From contig NC_134278.1 in assembly GCF_949628215.1 (NCBI RefSeq), positions 33,684,115 through 33,748,114 on the forward strand: 64,000 bases of DNA, in the 5' to 3' direction. Source of the stretch: Phalacrocorax aristotelis. Lineage: Eukaryota; Chordata; Aves; Suliformes; Phalacrocoracidae. This document shows positions 49,880 through 63,019 of the stretch, piece after piece. Position 1 is the stretch's first letter. Each line of letters opens with the position of its first letter. A program made the translations under genes and the position numbers. The notes beneath the pieces were generated by a model. That model had not been told where the DNA came from. It ran no database searches and saw only the letters and a list, made by a program, of their open reading frames with translations.

Positions 49880-50700
49880 TGTGCATCTCTTCATCAGCTA
49901 AGTGTTTGAAACTCCTGTACCATACTAGTATGTCATTAATCAGTGAGTTGGAAAACTCTGGTTTAGAATTTAAAATAAGTTAAAGCAGGACATAAGTTAG
50001 GATGAATCATCCTTTGCTCATCTCTTTAAGTGTAACTGTCGTTTAGCTACTGTACATGCAATTCAACAGCATGGTAATATTGTATGTTACCTGATTTTGC
50101 TCTTTACAATTAGCTATTTTAAATATGTTACTGTGTTCATTTTCAGCTGAAACAACCCTCTGGTTTTAGCACGGTGGGTTTCATTTTCACATGGTTCACT
50201 GTGAAATGAAATATGTTTATGTGGTAAACAGACTTTCAATAGCTGTTCAAGGTAATTGGTTTTAATGTTTTCTTGCATTCCCATAGCACTTTGCAGACCA
50301 GAATATCATAGTTGTTCATCAATATTGAAAAAAAAAATATTATGCCTATTAAGGTGGCCTTGATTTTAAAAACTGCCATTGAAATATGACAGTTGTTAGA
50401 TGAAACACCTTAGAGGATTTTCAAGATTGGCACTGTTTGAAAAGCTGTTCCTTTTTAAAAGACTGTAATTGGGTGCCCTGAATCCTTAATTACATTAAAA
50501 GAAAATTTTATAAATAAGCCTAAGCATTTTGCATCATTGCTGGGAAATAACATTAAATAGATACTCATTTTGACCTGTGATTCAAATAACAATAAAATCC
50601 AAATATTTACTAATACTGAAATAACTAATTTGCTGTCATTTTACCTGGTAATTAATATGCACTTACTGAGTTTGAAGTATAGCCAGGAAGTTCTTTTTAA
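49880..50700. promoter_or_regulatory. Possible conserved non-coding element cluster
   Basis: This repeat-free AT-rich block is dense in homeodomain-type TAATTA/TAATTGG words (GGTAATTGG near 50251, CTTAATTACATTAAAAG near 50485, GGTAATTAATATGC near 50646) and a GCATCATTGCTGGGAAATAA stretch near 50530. Such composition is typical of developmental enhancers, but AT-rich DNA gives these words by chance too. Conservation was not tested. Confidence 0.2.
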
Positions 50701-53700
50701 GTGGTTGGGAAGCTCCTATTTCATTTACCTTTGTGCACTGGAAATATGATTAGTTTGGTTTTTTTCATAAGTAAGTAAGGAAGGAAAAAAATTAGTCTAC
50801 TTCTCTGTTTTGCTTTTGTATTTACAAAAGTATACCCCATCCATTAAATCACGTAAGCCCTGCAAGCCAGCGTTGACCGCATGTAGACTGGCATCTCAGC
50901 TTGTCATACATGCTGGCCCTGGCTGCTCTCAGTGATCCTGAGTTTTAAAACTCTGGAGTGGTGAAGTGACTTACAGGAGTGAATATTAAAGAAAGAATCA
51001 GCTCAGTTATGTTGAAATCCAGCTGCTTCCGTGTTCAATTTTCGATTCCCTGTTCTTCATTTCAGTGTCCTGTATGAAGGATGGTGCTATACATGAGGCC
51101 TTGCTTTGTAAGAATTAAAAGCAGAGTGCTTCTGGTGTGCTTCATGATTGTGATGTTCTTGGTGTAGGTCCAAGGCCTTGAACAAACTGCCTGAAGATGG
51201 AACTTTTAATTTCCTACTGGTAACAACCATTGAACTGCTTGATAAGGGCCAGTTTCTGTGCACTGACCTGTGCTTGGCAAGTGTAAGAAGCCAGCGACTG
51301 CAATGAAATTTCTCCCTTTGTTTTCATGTGCTGTGCAGAGGCAGCATGCATTTGGCTTCTTAAACAACGGATGGAAAACCCAGTGGCCACCAGGTTATTT
51401 ACAAATAAGTAATATAAGTAGGTGTTAAAATGTATTGTTTGCAGTAACTTAGTTCTTCAGTGAACCTTTTTGCTTTGCACCCACTTTATTTCAGTCCAAG
51501 TAAAAAAGAAAACAAAACCCCTAAAATAGTAAACTTATCAACTGTGTTAGCACCAAAACATATAATTGGATTAACATATCTTCTCCTGGATGGATATTTA
51601 ATAAACTTATGAACTCATGATTCTGCAGAGACTTTGTAAGATGATAGGCTAATGGCTTTGAGTTTAAGCCCACTCAGGATAGTATGTCAGTACCCTCAGG
51701 AGAAAAAGGGGAGTATGAACTTAGTTTATATGGTGATGAATTATACTGAATTCAAAATTATGTCTAAATAATATTTTTAAAGCACTTTCACATATTCATC
51801 TGCAGAGTCTATTTCTATAGAACATTGAATTAAAGGAAAAGATTGTGAATGTTATTTATTACCAATGCTGTTAGTATTGATGGGTTATGATGCAGGTCAC
51901 TGAATCAAACCATATAAATTACTTACATATTTCTAATCAGGCTAGAAAAAACAAATTGATAGCATTTTCTGTAGGTTTTTCTCCACTTTTTCTCTACACT
52001 TGCAATTATGTTAAATTGAGCAAAAGAGTATCTAAACCTTAAGCACAGGTTACATGCTCTGTCCTGCTTGCCACGTCTACCAAAAGCTCCAGCTGATTTC
52101 AGTGGAACTTTGGTCACACAAATTGAAGACAGAGCCTCCCTCAAACTTTATACACTATCTAAATCTCTTAAGTTTCAGCTCTTACTTGAGGATACTTCAT
52201 CTGAAACAGAGACCGTTATCCACAGAAGTGCTCAGTGCAGAACTGTGTGTAAAATTACTTAACAGAAAGTCACTTGACATTTGGACGACAAATGCAAAGA
52301 ACCCACCAAACCAATCATAGTGTCAAATATCATAGCCTTTTACTAAAAATCATCCCCTTTAAGAAAAGATTTCAGTTTCATTGTTCATGCCTAATTAATC
52401 TCATTGCTACTGATTTTGAAAATACTCTCTTATATTAATACTTTAAACCTAGATATCCTCTTGTTGTTTTGAATGCAGCGATATAAACAATAAAACCAAA
52501 ATAAACCAAAATACAATGCAATTTACATTAGCCATTTTTAAAGAAAATTATCAAAAAGTTAAAAGCATGTCAGGAGACTGATTAGATTAATGCTCTTGGT
52601 TTTGATGTGCTGTAGTTATCACAGAAATACTAATGACTTAACTCTAATGGAAGGAAATAAGGTTTTACCTACCACTGTGACTGAAATTATTAGGTTTCAG
52701 ACACAGTTGGACAATTCTGAAGCAAGTTTTTATGACATAATATAATTTATTATTGCCATCTTCTTTTGCCATGCTCTTGCCGTCTAGTTCATAGGATATA
52801 AAACTGAATTTCTTGGTGTGGTCAAATCATGGTCTTCTGACCTTTTGTGCAAGTGCACAGAGTTATATTGAAGAAAGAACTTGAAGTCATCATTTAAATC
52901 ACTTAAATTTCGATGGGGGCACAGCATTGCCCGTAGAACACTGCCTGTGTTCCAAATGCAGAAACTTTTGGCTGCTTTTAACTTTTAAGGTAAACATTCC
53001 TCTAAAGTCAGGGCTCTCATCTGTAGGCACTGAATGTAGGATAGCATTTACAGGAGAAAGAATATCTATGTAGCTCATAACCCTTTTGCAGTTTTCCACT
53101 TGGAATACTGAAAAAGTGTTATTCTTCCCTATTTCAAATGCGTTTCCTCACTGAACATCTGCTGAGTGCCCTGAGAACTAGAAAAAGAGAGAAACGTCTT
53201 CAACATGTTCTCATTGTCATTTAAAACCATGTTAAATTTTCACTATATTTATAAATGTTTTATTTTTGCTTTCCGTGCACCTTTACTTACAGAATTCTTT
53301 GGGCAGAGAGCATATTTAAAGAAATAGTTACAAATATTTGATACAAACATTTAATGTTAATTTATCACAATTATTGACACTGGAACCCTGTCTTAGAGAT
53401 GTACATTCATTCAGTGAGACAGCAGAAGTATATCATGCATCCTAATAATTCACATAACTCAAATTTAATATAATTAGTATTTTGAAAGCTTTGTTTGAAG
53501 TGAAAATTACTTGCAGATCTTTCAGTGTGAATAATTTTCAATAACAAAAGGTTTTAAAAGAGAGTTTTTGTACTTTGGTGAGAGTTTGCAAAGAGCAAAA
53601 CCAGGAATCCTTTCAAGCCAGTATGCAGAGTTCTTCAGCTGTCTCAAATATAATCTCTATTTTTTAGCACTACCAAGTACTAGCTCTTAAAACTTGTCTT

Positions 53701-54185
53701 GTGATCCTTCAGTAGTGATTTGAATGCTTGGTTAATATTTTTTAGGTATGAGGTAATTTTTAAAGGATCTTTCTGTTACATGAGTAGGTCCACACAAATA
53801 ACATATCTGCTGTCAAAGTGCTGGCAGAGTTCACTTACTTCTGCAGCTGTAGGTTGGTATTATATTCAGTTTTAAACCGCCCACATTACCCCAGCATCCA
53901 CCCAGTCACACATTAAGTGGCACGATTAACATCTGTCTTGTGTGCTTCATTGTCAGCCTTGGAAAGCTGGGTATGTAGAACAGTAATTTGTTTTACTAGA
54001 GTTCATTTTAAATGTAATTCTGTATGCTTGTGTTAGAAAAAGCAGACCTGAAGATGTGTACTTGAAGCAGAAGGCAGTGATGGTGTGTATATCTTGTGAG
54101 ACTTGAAGTCTTTATTTCAGCTGATCTGTGAGAAAACTGGCTCCTGCCAAGTGAGCTTTTCCTTTTGAAATGGAAGATCCTTTAA

Positions 54186-54278
54186 GATCTCCAGAAAGCT
54201 CCATGCTTGGAAATGGTGGCCACCGCAACAACGGTGGTTGTTGGCCACCATTTCCAACCATGGAGCTTTCTGGAGATC
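54186..54278. repeat. Near-perfect inverted repeat (37-bp arms, 19-bp loop)
   Basis: The left arm 54186-54222 (GATCTCCAGAAAGCTCC...GGTGGCCA) and the right arm 54242-54278 are reverse complements with one mismatch in 37 (C at 54206). The loop is 54223-54241 and contains further short complementary words (CAACAA and TTGTTG). The heptamer CCTTTAA occurs directly left of the left arm (54179-54185) and again five bases right of the right arm (54284-54290). RNA transcribed through here in the RIMS1 direction would fold into a stem of pre-miRNA-like length. A tiny MITE, a replication template-switch duplication and a hairpin RNA are all possible; I do not recognise the sequence. Confidence 0.85.
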
Positions 54279-57200
54279 ATGGACCTTTAAAGACCCTGGA
54301 GGTGAGGCATGGGTGAGAGGATGACACAGGTGATGACTGGATAGGTGCTTCAGTAGGTTCAGTTTCCTGCCTGAATTGGGTCTTCTATATTTATAAAATG
54401 TCTGATGCTGGCATCTCTACATTTCAATTCCAAGTGGTGGGAAATTCACAAGATCGGTTGTTTTTCTCAAATGTTGCCATCTTGGCCTGAACTCAAATGA
54501 CAGCAGCTGTTCTCATGAGATTTCATCTGCAGCCAACTGAAAAAACAGCCTTTTCCTTTTCAGATCTAACCAACTAACGACAGCAGCAGTGACTTCATTT
54601 CAGCACATTAGGAATCCATATATCCCTTCCCTCATGCCATGTACGCATGAAGAATAAAATGGAGGTAGACTCCAGGATGCTACGTATTTATTGTTTTCAC
54701 TGAATAGAGTTGTGTATTTTGTGTGTGGAAAACATGGCATAGTCCTCTAGTGTCCAGCATTTACTTTCTGGTATGCAATGTATTCGCTAAGGATTTATGT
54801 GTAGAGATCTTTAAAAGGAAAAAACTTTCCTCTAGAGAAGAGCTGACTGAGGATGGCTTGATCTTCAGCCACATGCGCTGGCACTGAAATGCCAACAACT
54901 AGTCCTGCTTGATCTCTGCCCTTCTTCCTCTCTAGCATATAGAGTATCAACAGGCTCGTGGCCAGCTTGGCTTGACCTGAAAAAACCAGAAAGCAGTACT
55001 GATTTTAAAAATAGGGTGTGTAACCTAAAGGCACCTTTTGTCTTTGTCTCACAGGAGCAGGAGGGGTGGCCAGAGGTCAAAGAGAACTCGGTGTGTGTGT
55101 GTTGAGATGGTTAGGGCTGAGTAAGCAGGGGAGAAAATATGGTTGTACTTCTCCTCCTCTCTCTTACAAATGGGCATGTTCCCCAAGTGGGGTTTGGGAC
55201 TGTATCCTCTGCAGTCCCTGCTGGAAGGTGGGAAGGGTGCTCCCTTCCCCTGGGGTGCCAGTGCTGCTTCCACACTGTCTCTGGCTGTTTCTCACCAGTG
55301 GGCTTTCAGTTCTTGGCTGCTATGCTGGGGTATCCCGTATCCCGTTAGCAGGCACCTTTTTCCTTGCTTCCATCCATGGTGGGCACCCTGGGAGCCTGGT
55401 GACTGGGCAGATGTCACGAATATGTGTCTTCACTGCCCAAAGGCAGAAGATGCAGGTTTGGAAAAATGCAGATTCAGTTTGCTTTAGGCAGTATGGAAGG
55501 GGGAAACCATTGAACACCTACAGTACCAGTGAATAACCACTTAAGTGAGAGTTTTTGTTTTTCTCCGTCTTTCTTCCATCTGAATCCATGGCAGAGCTAC
55601 TGATGGTCAGCCTGGCAGCCATCTGTTGATCTGGCTTCCTCTCATGTTGTTGGAGGGAAGGTCTAAAACTTTCTGTCTAAGAGATTATTTAATCCAGGGA
55701 TACATAATTCCCAGACAGATTGAGAGGAGGTTAAAATCCTGATCAAGGGCTGTAAAAGCTGAGTGACATGTTTGAAACTTGATCCTGGATGTGAAGTGTT
55801 GAAGGGAGACTGCCTTTCAAGCTGGTGCAATGCTGGTTGCCTTACTTAATCATCACGATGCTGAGAGGAGTAGCTGATCACTGTTACCATATATAATGTT
55901 AAAGGTCAAGCTCTCTGGTGTATATACAATGTTCCTCTGGCTGTTCAGACACCATAAAAGAAGAAAATCTGGCTGCAAATATTCCAGGTATTTTATCTAT
56001 GCCAGGTCCAAATCCAAGCCTGTGCTAGTATGTGCTCACTTAGAAACCATCGATGGGATTCAGTTTAACAAATAAAAGTGTATGTCTGTATATGAAATCT
56101 TCATATGAGTTAGTCATCCTAAATTCTCCTTGATAATCATTGGAGAGGAATGGGTGCCTGTGGGGTGCTCTACATCTCATCCTACGGTCCCTGTTTCTCT
56201 ACCCTGACTACAAAAGGAGCCTAGAGTCAGTAGCTCAGCTAGAGGTATAATCTCTTTGTAGGTGTGTGAGGGTAAGCAAGGTGAATCCCACTCCTTGTGT
56301 CAGTGGTGCAATATGGAGCTGGTCAGCAGCAGTTACGTATCTGAGCGAAGTCCCCTTTCTCAGGATCAAGAAGCTAGAAGCAGTTCCTGGATGCCTGTCC
56401 TGTGCAGTAGAGAGCTATAGCACAGGAGGAGATCTTGCTCCAAAATCTGTTAGTGAACACTTAAGGAAAAAATAAAAATAATCCCTAGGGGAACATTTGC
56501 ATTTTCAGTCAGGACTGTGGATACAGAGCTGGCAAAGACTGTTGAGAGTTGGATGTAATGTTACAATGAAGGGAAGCATGAACTATCAATAAATACTCAA
56601 AGTAAGCAGTGCCTCCTACTAATGGGTCTGTGACTGGGAATTCAGAAGACTCTCCAGTATCTTACTGGGTGACCTTGAAAATATTTTTCTTCTTTTTAAA
56701 CCTCTAGTTCCCGGTAAGTGTAGTGTGGACAAAGCATTGATTTTCTGCAAAGCTCTTTGTGAGGCCGAATGATGAAGTGCTATGTAAGAGCTGAAGTGTT
56801 TTCTCCAGTAGCTGGAGTATTTTTAAGCTCCAAAAAGTACTGTAGAGCTGCCATTTAATTTTAATAGGTCTTAATATAAGACAGAATTAGGAATATTATT
56901 AGATGCAGCAACTTAACCAAATACAGGTTAAAATGTATAGATAGTGTATGCCCAACATAACTTTAATGTGCCTCTAGGAGATGAGATGACTTGAAGTAGT
57001 AATAAATAATCCATGCTTTCAATATATAGTAGTCAGCAAGCAAGCACGATCACAAACAGAAAATAGACATGCTCATCTTTCATAGGGAAAGATGATTTTA
57101 TAGGAGTTACATATATCTTGATCCAGATAAAATAGATACAGCGCAGGGGTAATGATATATAAGTGCTTTCTGAAGAACAAGGTAGTTTTCTATTAGTGAT

Positions 57201-58569
57201 AAAATAATAAAAAAACCACATGCCTTTGGAACTGAATCTGTGTTCCTGCTCAGGTTCTTACCTGGCAGAGACCAAGAAACCTTCCTTGATTTTAAGTGAT
57301 TATGGTAAGATGTCTTCTATTTGCCATCTAAGAATTCTGTTTAAAGCATTAAACTTGAGTTTTTAATTTAAATGCTTCTTGGTCTACATTTTATGTTTTC
57401 CCATTTTTTTTTATCTCCATAAGAATGTCACACATTCTGTATTAGTGTCACAGATGAATTTTCCACGTCTAAGCTATATTGAAATAGTGTTTTACCCACT
57501 CTGTTGCTCTGACCACAATGTAAGAATGACTTGTCCAAGGTGTTTTCAGGACACCAGATTGCGTTGTTTTGCCAGTGGGATAGAGGGAGGGATGTCTACT
57601 GTGAGAACCCTGCTAGAGCTTGGGAGGAGAGGAGCACTGGTAGAACCTGGGTGATTGCAGTCATTTCCAATGTTAACTGGTCTAAAGCAGCACTGGTGTT
57701 CTTTCACTGAGACAGACTAGGAGCAGTAACATTATCCACGATGATGTCTGGAGGCACAAATTCATATAGTTAGTAGATGCTGAAGTAAACTGCTGTGATG
57801 AGGTCTACAAAAAAGCATCTTGTGTGTGCAGACCTAATCAAGGCAAGTGAATTATCTAAGAGAGTCTTGAGCAGAATGACTGTAAGGAGCAGGACTTGTT
57901 TCTTTGCTGTGTCCAACTGACATGGATTGTTAGAAAAAATGGCAAGAACACCACTCAAGTTCACCATAGCTGCCTTGAATGTAATTACAATTTTGACCTT
58001 TGAAACATTTGATTGTAAATGGTTTTCAACAGTTCAGATGGAACATGCAGCAAAAAAAAAATAATGGTTAAATAGTTCAATAAGAAGTTTTGTTAGTGCA
58101 TGCTTTTCTCAAGGTGGTTTTTCTTTTATTGTCAGATCGGTTTTAGTCCTCCAACAGCAATGAAACAAAAGGGTTTTTAAAATTTATGTAACACTTTTTG
58201 CCATTCTAATATGAAATATAATTTATATGAAGTATAATTACCCAAAGGATTTGTGCCTAATTTATATATTTATAATATTTTGGATTTTCATTGCATTTTT
58301 GAAAATATGTGCTAAATTGGGTGTCTAGCCACACAGCAACAGCAGTTTAACCTGCATCAGGTGTATACTGAGGTAAGTCCACACCCACAATATTTGTTAC
58401 ACAGATTTACTTTATATTTTTCCTTTATATATAGAAAAATGAAATCCAATACATGTAGCTGGAGTAGTTTAAAACGTTACTTCTCACGAGCTGTCTACTG
58501 TTGGCAGGTCACAGTCAGCTGTTGAGCTGCCTTAGTGGATTGTGGTTGCTCTCATCTTCTTCTCAGCTT
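54279..58569. other. Intron 1: unique sequence, no gene recognised
   Basis: Ordinary intron sequence. A GC-richer patch at about 55040-55500 has overlapping chance frames on both strands but no convincing splice boundaries or familiar protein. No transposon ends seen. Confidence 0.55.
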
Positions 58570-60370
58570 GAATTGAAACTGGCCATAGACGTCAAAAATA
58601 ACAAGAAAGGGTTCTTCGGGTATGTCAACCACAAGCAGAAACAGAAGGAAAACATAGGCCCATTGTTAAACAGGAGAGTCAGTCACCAACAATGCTGAAA
58701 AGGCAGAGGTTCACTTTCTTCACCTCTGTCTTTACCAACACTGTTGGGCCCCAGGCGTTGAGAACGAATTCTTGGTTGATCCAAACATAGACCCACCATC
58801 AGAGAAGGAAGATTTAGTACACAAATTATTACAGGAGCTTGACCCCTACAAATTGATGGGCCCTGACGCCATCCACCCGAGGGTGTTGAGAGAGCTGGCT
58901 GACATCATTGCAAGGCCACTCTCCATAATCTTTGAGAAGTCATGGAGAACGGGGGATGTCCCAGAGGACTGGAGGAAGGCAAATGTTACCCCTATCTACA
59001 AGAAGGGCTTGAGGGAGGATCCGGGTAATTATAGGCCCATCAGTCTTACTTCAATCCCTGGCAAAGTTATGGAACGATCCCTCCTGGGGGCCATCACAAG
59101 TCAGATGAAGACGTGATTTGGAAAAGCCAACATGGCTTCACTAAGGGCAGCTTGTGCTTGACAAACCTGGTGGCCTTCTACGACAAAGTGACTTGCCTGG
59201 TTGACATGGGGCAGGCGGTGGACATTGTCTACCTGGACTTCTCCAAGGCTTTTGATACGGTTTCCCATGGCCTCCTCCTGGAGAAATTGATGCGTTATGA
59301 CCTAGACGAGTGGTCTGTGCAGTGGGTGGGGAACTGGCTGACAGGCCGCACCCAAAGGGTGGTGGTAAATAGCTCTTTTTCAAACTGGCAACCTGTCACA
59401 AGTGGGGTCCCCCAGGGATCAATATTGGGCCCAATGTTATTCAACATCTTCATAAGCGATCTGGATAACAGGATCAAGTGTAGCCTGATGAAGTTTGTGG
59501 ATGACACCAAGTTGAGTGGGGAAGTAGACACTCCAGAAGGGAGAGCTGCTCTGCAGGAAGATCTGGATAGGCTGGAAGATTGGGCTAACAAGAACCTTAT
59601 GAAGTTCAACAAGGACAAGTGTAAGGTCTTGCACCTGGGAAACCATAATCCAGGAGTGCAGCACAGACTGGGATCCACCTGGCTGGAGAGCAGCTCTGTG
59701 GAAAGGGACCTGGGGGTCCTGGTGGACAGGAAGCTCAACATGAGGGAACAGAGTGGTGCTGTGGCCGAGAAGGCCAACAGGATGCTGGGTTGCATCAAAA
59801 AGGGCATCGCCAGCAGAGAGAAAGAAGTCATCATCCTGCTCTACTCAGCGCTTGTCAGGCCACACCTGGAGTACTGAGTACAGCTCTGGTCCCCGCTATA
59901 CAAAAAGGATGTGGACAGGCTGGAAGGGGTCCAGAGAAGGGCCACCAAGATGACCAAAGGAGTGGGAAGGCTGCCATACGAGGATAGGCTGGGAGAACTG
60001 GGTTTGTTCAGCCTTGAGAAAAGGAGGCTCAGAGGGGATCTCATCACTGTGTCCCAGTACTTAAGGGGTAGCTACAAAGAAGATGGAGACTCCCTTTTCA
60101 CAAGGAGTCACATGGAGAGGACAAGGGGGAATGGACACAAGTTGCTGTTGGGGAGATTCCAACTGGACATGAGAGGGAAATTTTTCACAGTGAGGACAGT
60201 CAACCATTGGAATAATCTCCCCAGGGAAGTGGTTGACTCGGCCACATTGGACACCTTCAAGATTTGGTTGGACAGGGTGCTGAGCCATCTTGTCTAGACT
60301 CTGCTCTTCCCAGAAAGGTTGGACTAGATGATCCCTGAGGTCCCTTCCAACCTGTGATTCTGTGATTCTT
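58570..60370 (+). mobile_element. CR1 LINE, 1.8 kb, 5'-truncated, nearly whole reverse transcriptase (plus orientation)
   Basis: It begins in the ORF2 linker after the endonuclease (DVKNNKKGFFGYVN at about 58590). It continues with KLMGPDAIHPRVLRELAD and NYRPISLTSIPGKV (58850-59070), SQHGFTKG (59120-59145), the RT motif VYLDFSKAFDTVSH (59228-59270), PQGSILGPMLFNIFISDLD (59410-59465) and the catalytic block, here FVDDTKL instead of the usual FADDTKL (59495). After that come [21 protein letters not shown] and WNNLPREVV. The coding part ends at 60297, followed by the 3' UTR and the tail CTGTGATTCTGTGATTCTT at 60352-60370. Lesions: a frameshift near 59105 and a TGA at 59875-59877 in place of the conserved tryptophan. 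It is the best preserved RT in the window, yet inactive and lacking endonuclease. Confidence 0.95.
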
Positions 60371-61997
60371 CAGTACAAAGCCAGGCGTGTTAGCTTGTAC
60401 CTTGGCTGTTGGTACGTGTGGTTGAACAGTCTGTCATGCAGAACACCTCTAGGAACTTGCTCGTAAACTGTCCTAGCTGTTTCCAATCTGTTGTCAACTC
60501 TGTAGAGCTCTGGTACAGCTTTGTGTGCAGACCAGGGCTTTGAAATGTTGAAAGAACAGCAAGCCATCTTAATGGCAGTGAGGAATCTTTCAGAACCATT
60601 TTTTGTCCAAATTGTATGTTGGGAAGTGAGGCAGTTCCTTGTAAAAACAGGACCTTGTATTAATGAATTTATAAGAATATAACTTGTAAAGTGTATTTGA
60701 CAGTATTTAGCAGCTGCAGTATCTCGTCATTTGTACTATGATTTCATGCTGTCAAATTTGACAACATGAACTACTGCCAGTCTTTGCTTGGGAAGACAAT
60801 TTCCTTTTTATACAAATTCTAATTATTAAAGCTAAATTTGGATCTCATTAGAAGGAAGTTGTTAGTCTTCTTTATTTGTCAAATAGCTTTCAAAAACTAA
60901 GTTGGTTCTACCTTTGACAATTTGTCACAATGATATTTACTGAAAACCATAAATTATATGTTGTTTCCTCCTTCTGAAACCAATGGATGAGGTTGGACTC
61001 AGTGGGAAGAAAGACACTGGTATTTTTGATGGACCTAAAAACCTGTTCATCAGTCGTGTAGAAGCCTGGATTTATTACCCATTTTCAGACATGCTTAGTT
61101 GGGCATGATTAGACCTTGTTTAGCTGGAGATGCTATTGAGCACCCACTACATGTGGAGGAGAGGGTGTTCGGTTGGACTCATTGGTGTGTTGGATGTTGA
61201 CATAATTTGGGTCCTAACAATACACAGCCATTTTGTTTTTAAAATGGTTTTGGTTTTAACGCCCTTCTTGACTGAATTTTCAGGTAGTATAGGTGAAAGG
61301 TTGAAAGTTTGGATCCGATGCTCTGGATGCAGGCTAGCTCAGCTGAGATGCTGCTGGCCTTCTAAACTGTTTCTTCAGTTTCTGCTGCTACACAGTAGGC
61401 ACAGACCAGATATCCCAACATTTACCAGAAAATAATGTACCGGACAGTTTATTGTTAGGGTGCAATATGTACTTCTACCAATCGTAGCAAAAAGTTAGTC
61501 TCCTAACCTGTTCCCCTGGGATACACCAGGCTCCTGGATGCATAACTGGTGTAAGTGTGCAATGAGCTGGTAATGATGGATTTGACCTCTTTTCCCTCCT
61601 TCTCCTGCAGGAGGTTAGTGTAGAGGCCATGGCAGTTGTACAGTGTAGAGGCTATGATGAGTGTTACAGTAAGGACCTTGCCAAATGAGGAGGAAACTTT
61701 GGTGGTGGCGTTCGGGGGCTTCCTGGTTATATATTCATAAGTATAAGCAATTGAGGCATGGCCACTGAGGAAGTACCAGTGAAATATAAATGGTCTGCAC
61801 CATGTGAAGGTACAGCCATGTTCAGCTTCTGGAACAGTTTGCCTAAATGAACACGGCTTTGCACTTATTGTACTACACTGCTGTAGTTCTAGCCTGATTC
61901 TATAAGCAATAATGAAGCATATACATTAAAAATAAAAAGAAAGATCATAGTCCGGTGCAAACTGTTGTGGAACGCATACCTACAGGGCACCACCGTA
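60371..61997. other. Intron 1: spacer between two CR1 copies
   Basis: AT-rich sequence with only short chance frames. No gene, RNA gene or further transposon could be recognised. Confidence 0.55.
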
Positions 61998-62617
61998 CAC
62001 ACAGACTCACAGCATAGTTAAGATTGGAAGGAACCTCTGGAGATTGTCTAGTCCAACTCCTCAGCTCAAGCAAGGTCAGATAAAGCAGGTTGCACAGGGC
62101 CATGTTCAGTCAGATTTTGAGTATCGCTGAGGATGGAGCCTCCACAACCTCTGCGGGGAACCTGTGTTCAGTCAGCCTCATAACAAAAAAAAAGCTTTTT
62201 CTGATGTTTAAAATGAATTTGCTGTATTTCAGTTTGTGACAATTGGCTCTTGGCCATTCACTGGGTACCACAGAGAAGAGCCTGGCTCCGTCTTCTTTGC
62301 ACCCTCCCATCAGGTAATTATACACATTGATGAGATCCCTCCTGAGCCTTCTCTCCTCTAGGCTGAACAGTCTCAGCTCTCTCAGCCTCCCCTTGTATGA
62401 CGGGCACTCCAGACCCTCAGTTGCCTTTGTGGTCCTTTGCTGAACCCACTCCAGTATGCTCCTATCTATCTTGTACTGGGGAGCCCAGATCTGGACCCAG
62501 CACTCCAGGTGTGTCTCACCTCTGCTGAGCAGAGGGGAAGGAGCACCTCCCTCACCTGCTGGTGGTGCCCCCTCATGCAGGTCAGACTGGTGTTGGCCTT
62601 CTTTGTGAAGCTTATAT
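61998..62617 (-). mobile_element. CR1 LINE, 5'-truncated 3' end (minus orientation)
   Basis: Starts with the inverted tail (CAGACTCACAGCATAGTTAA) and inverted 3' UTR (GATTGTCTAGTCCAACTCC near 62043). It passes through the inverted C-terminal coding segment (62110-62330 on the minus strand, decayed) and the RT thumb region (62330-62617). Poly-A at 62187-62195 and several indels break the frame. It lies 1.6 kb right of the plus-strand CR1 and points the opposite way; the two belong to different subfamilies. Confidence 0.9.
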
Positions 62618-63019
62618 GATTGTGTTGTGTGGCTGGTTTCACTAGAGTGAAATTATATTTTAGAAGTCAGCTAGCTTGAATTAAATTTTTAAGCGGCAAA
62701 ACATGGCCTCAGTGAAATAGGCAGTGTGTGTTAGTAAATGATGGGAGAGAGACTGGTGTTCTGGGGGTGAGACAACAGCCTGCAGAAGCTGCAAACATCA
62801 AGGAAAGCAACCTGAAGAGCTGGCAGAGTTGTGTGTATTTGTTGGGAAATCTCTTGGCCCGGGAATAAGCCTTGGGTGGACACTGGGTGAGGGTCTGGGG
62901 CATCTTTAGGAGGTCTCTGTATAAACTCTATTTCTGTGTAGTTATCGTCTTTTTACTGCTAGTTTTGGTAACGTATCTAAAATGCCTCTGCTGCTGACTT
63001 TACATAAAGATGGATCCTG
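62618..63019. other. Intron 1: short spacer
   Basis: About 400 bases between two CR1 copies. It may include the left border of the next CR1, which I could not place exactly. Nothing else seen. Confidence 0.5.

Larger units (their letters stand above)
46551..54185. other. Intron 1: AT-rich unique sequence
   Basis: Only chance frames. An old LINE relic at about 48530-48850 and a possibly conserved block at 49.88-50.70 kb are listed separately. The part from 50.7 to 53.6 kb is especially AT-rich, with no recognisable element. Confidence 0.55.

Noticed and set aside
55040..55536. Overlapping 114-156-codon plus-strand frames
   Set aside because: Three overlapping frames of similar length and no splice sites suggest a local stop-poor patch, not a gene.
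59295..59834. 179-codon minus-strand open frame inside the CR1
   Set aside because: It is the antisense shadow of the plus-strand CR1 reverse transcriptase.
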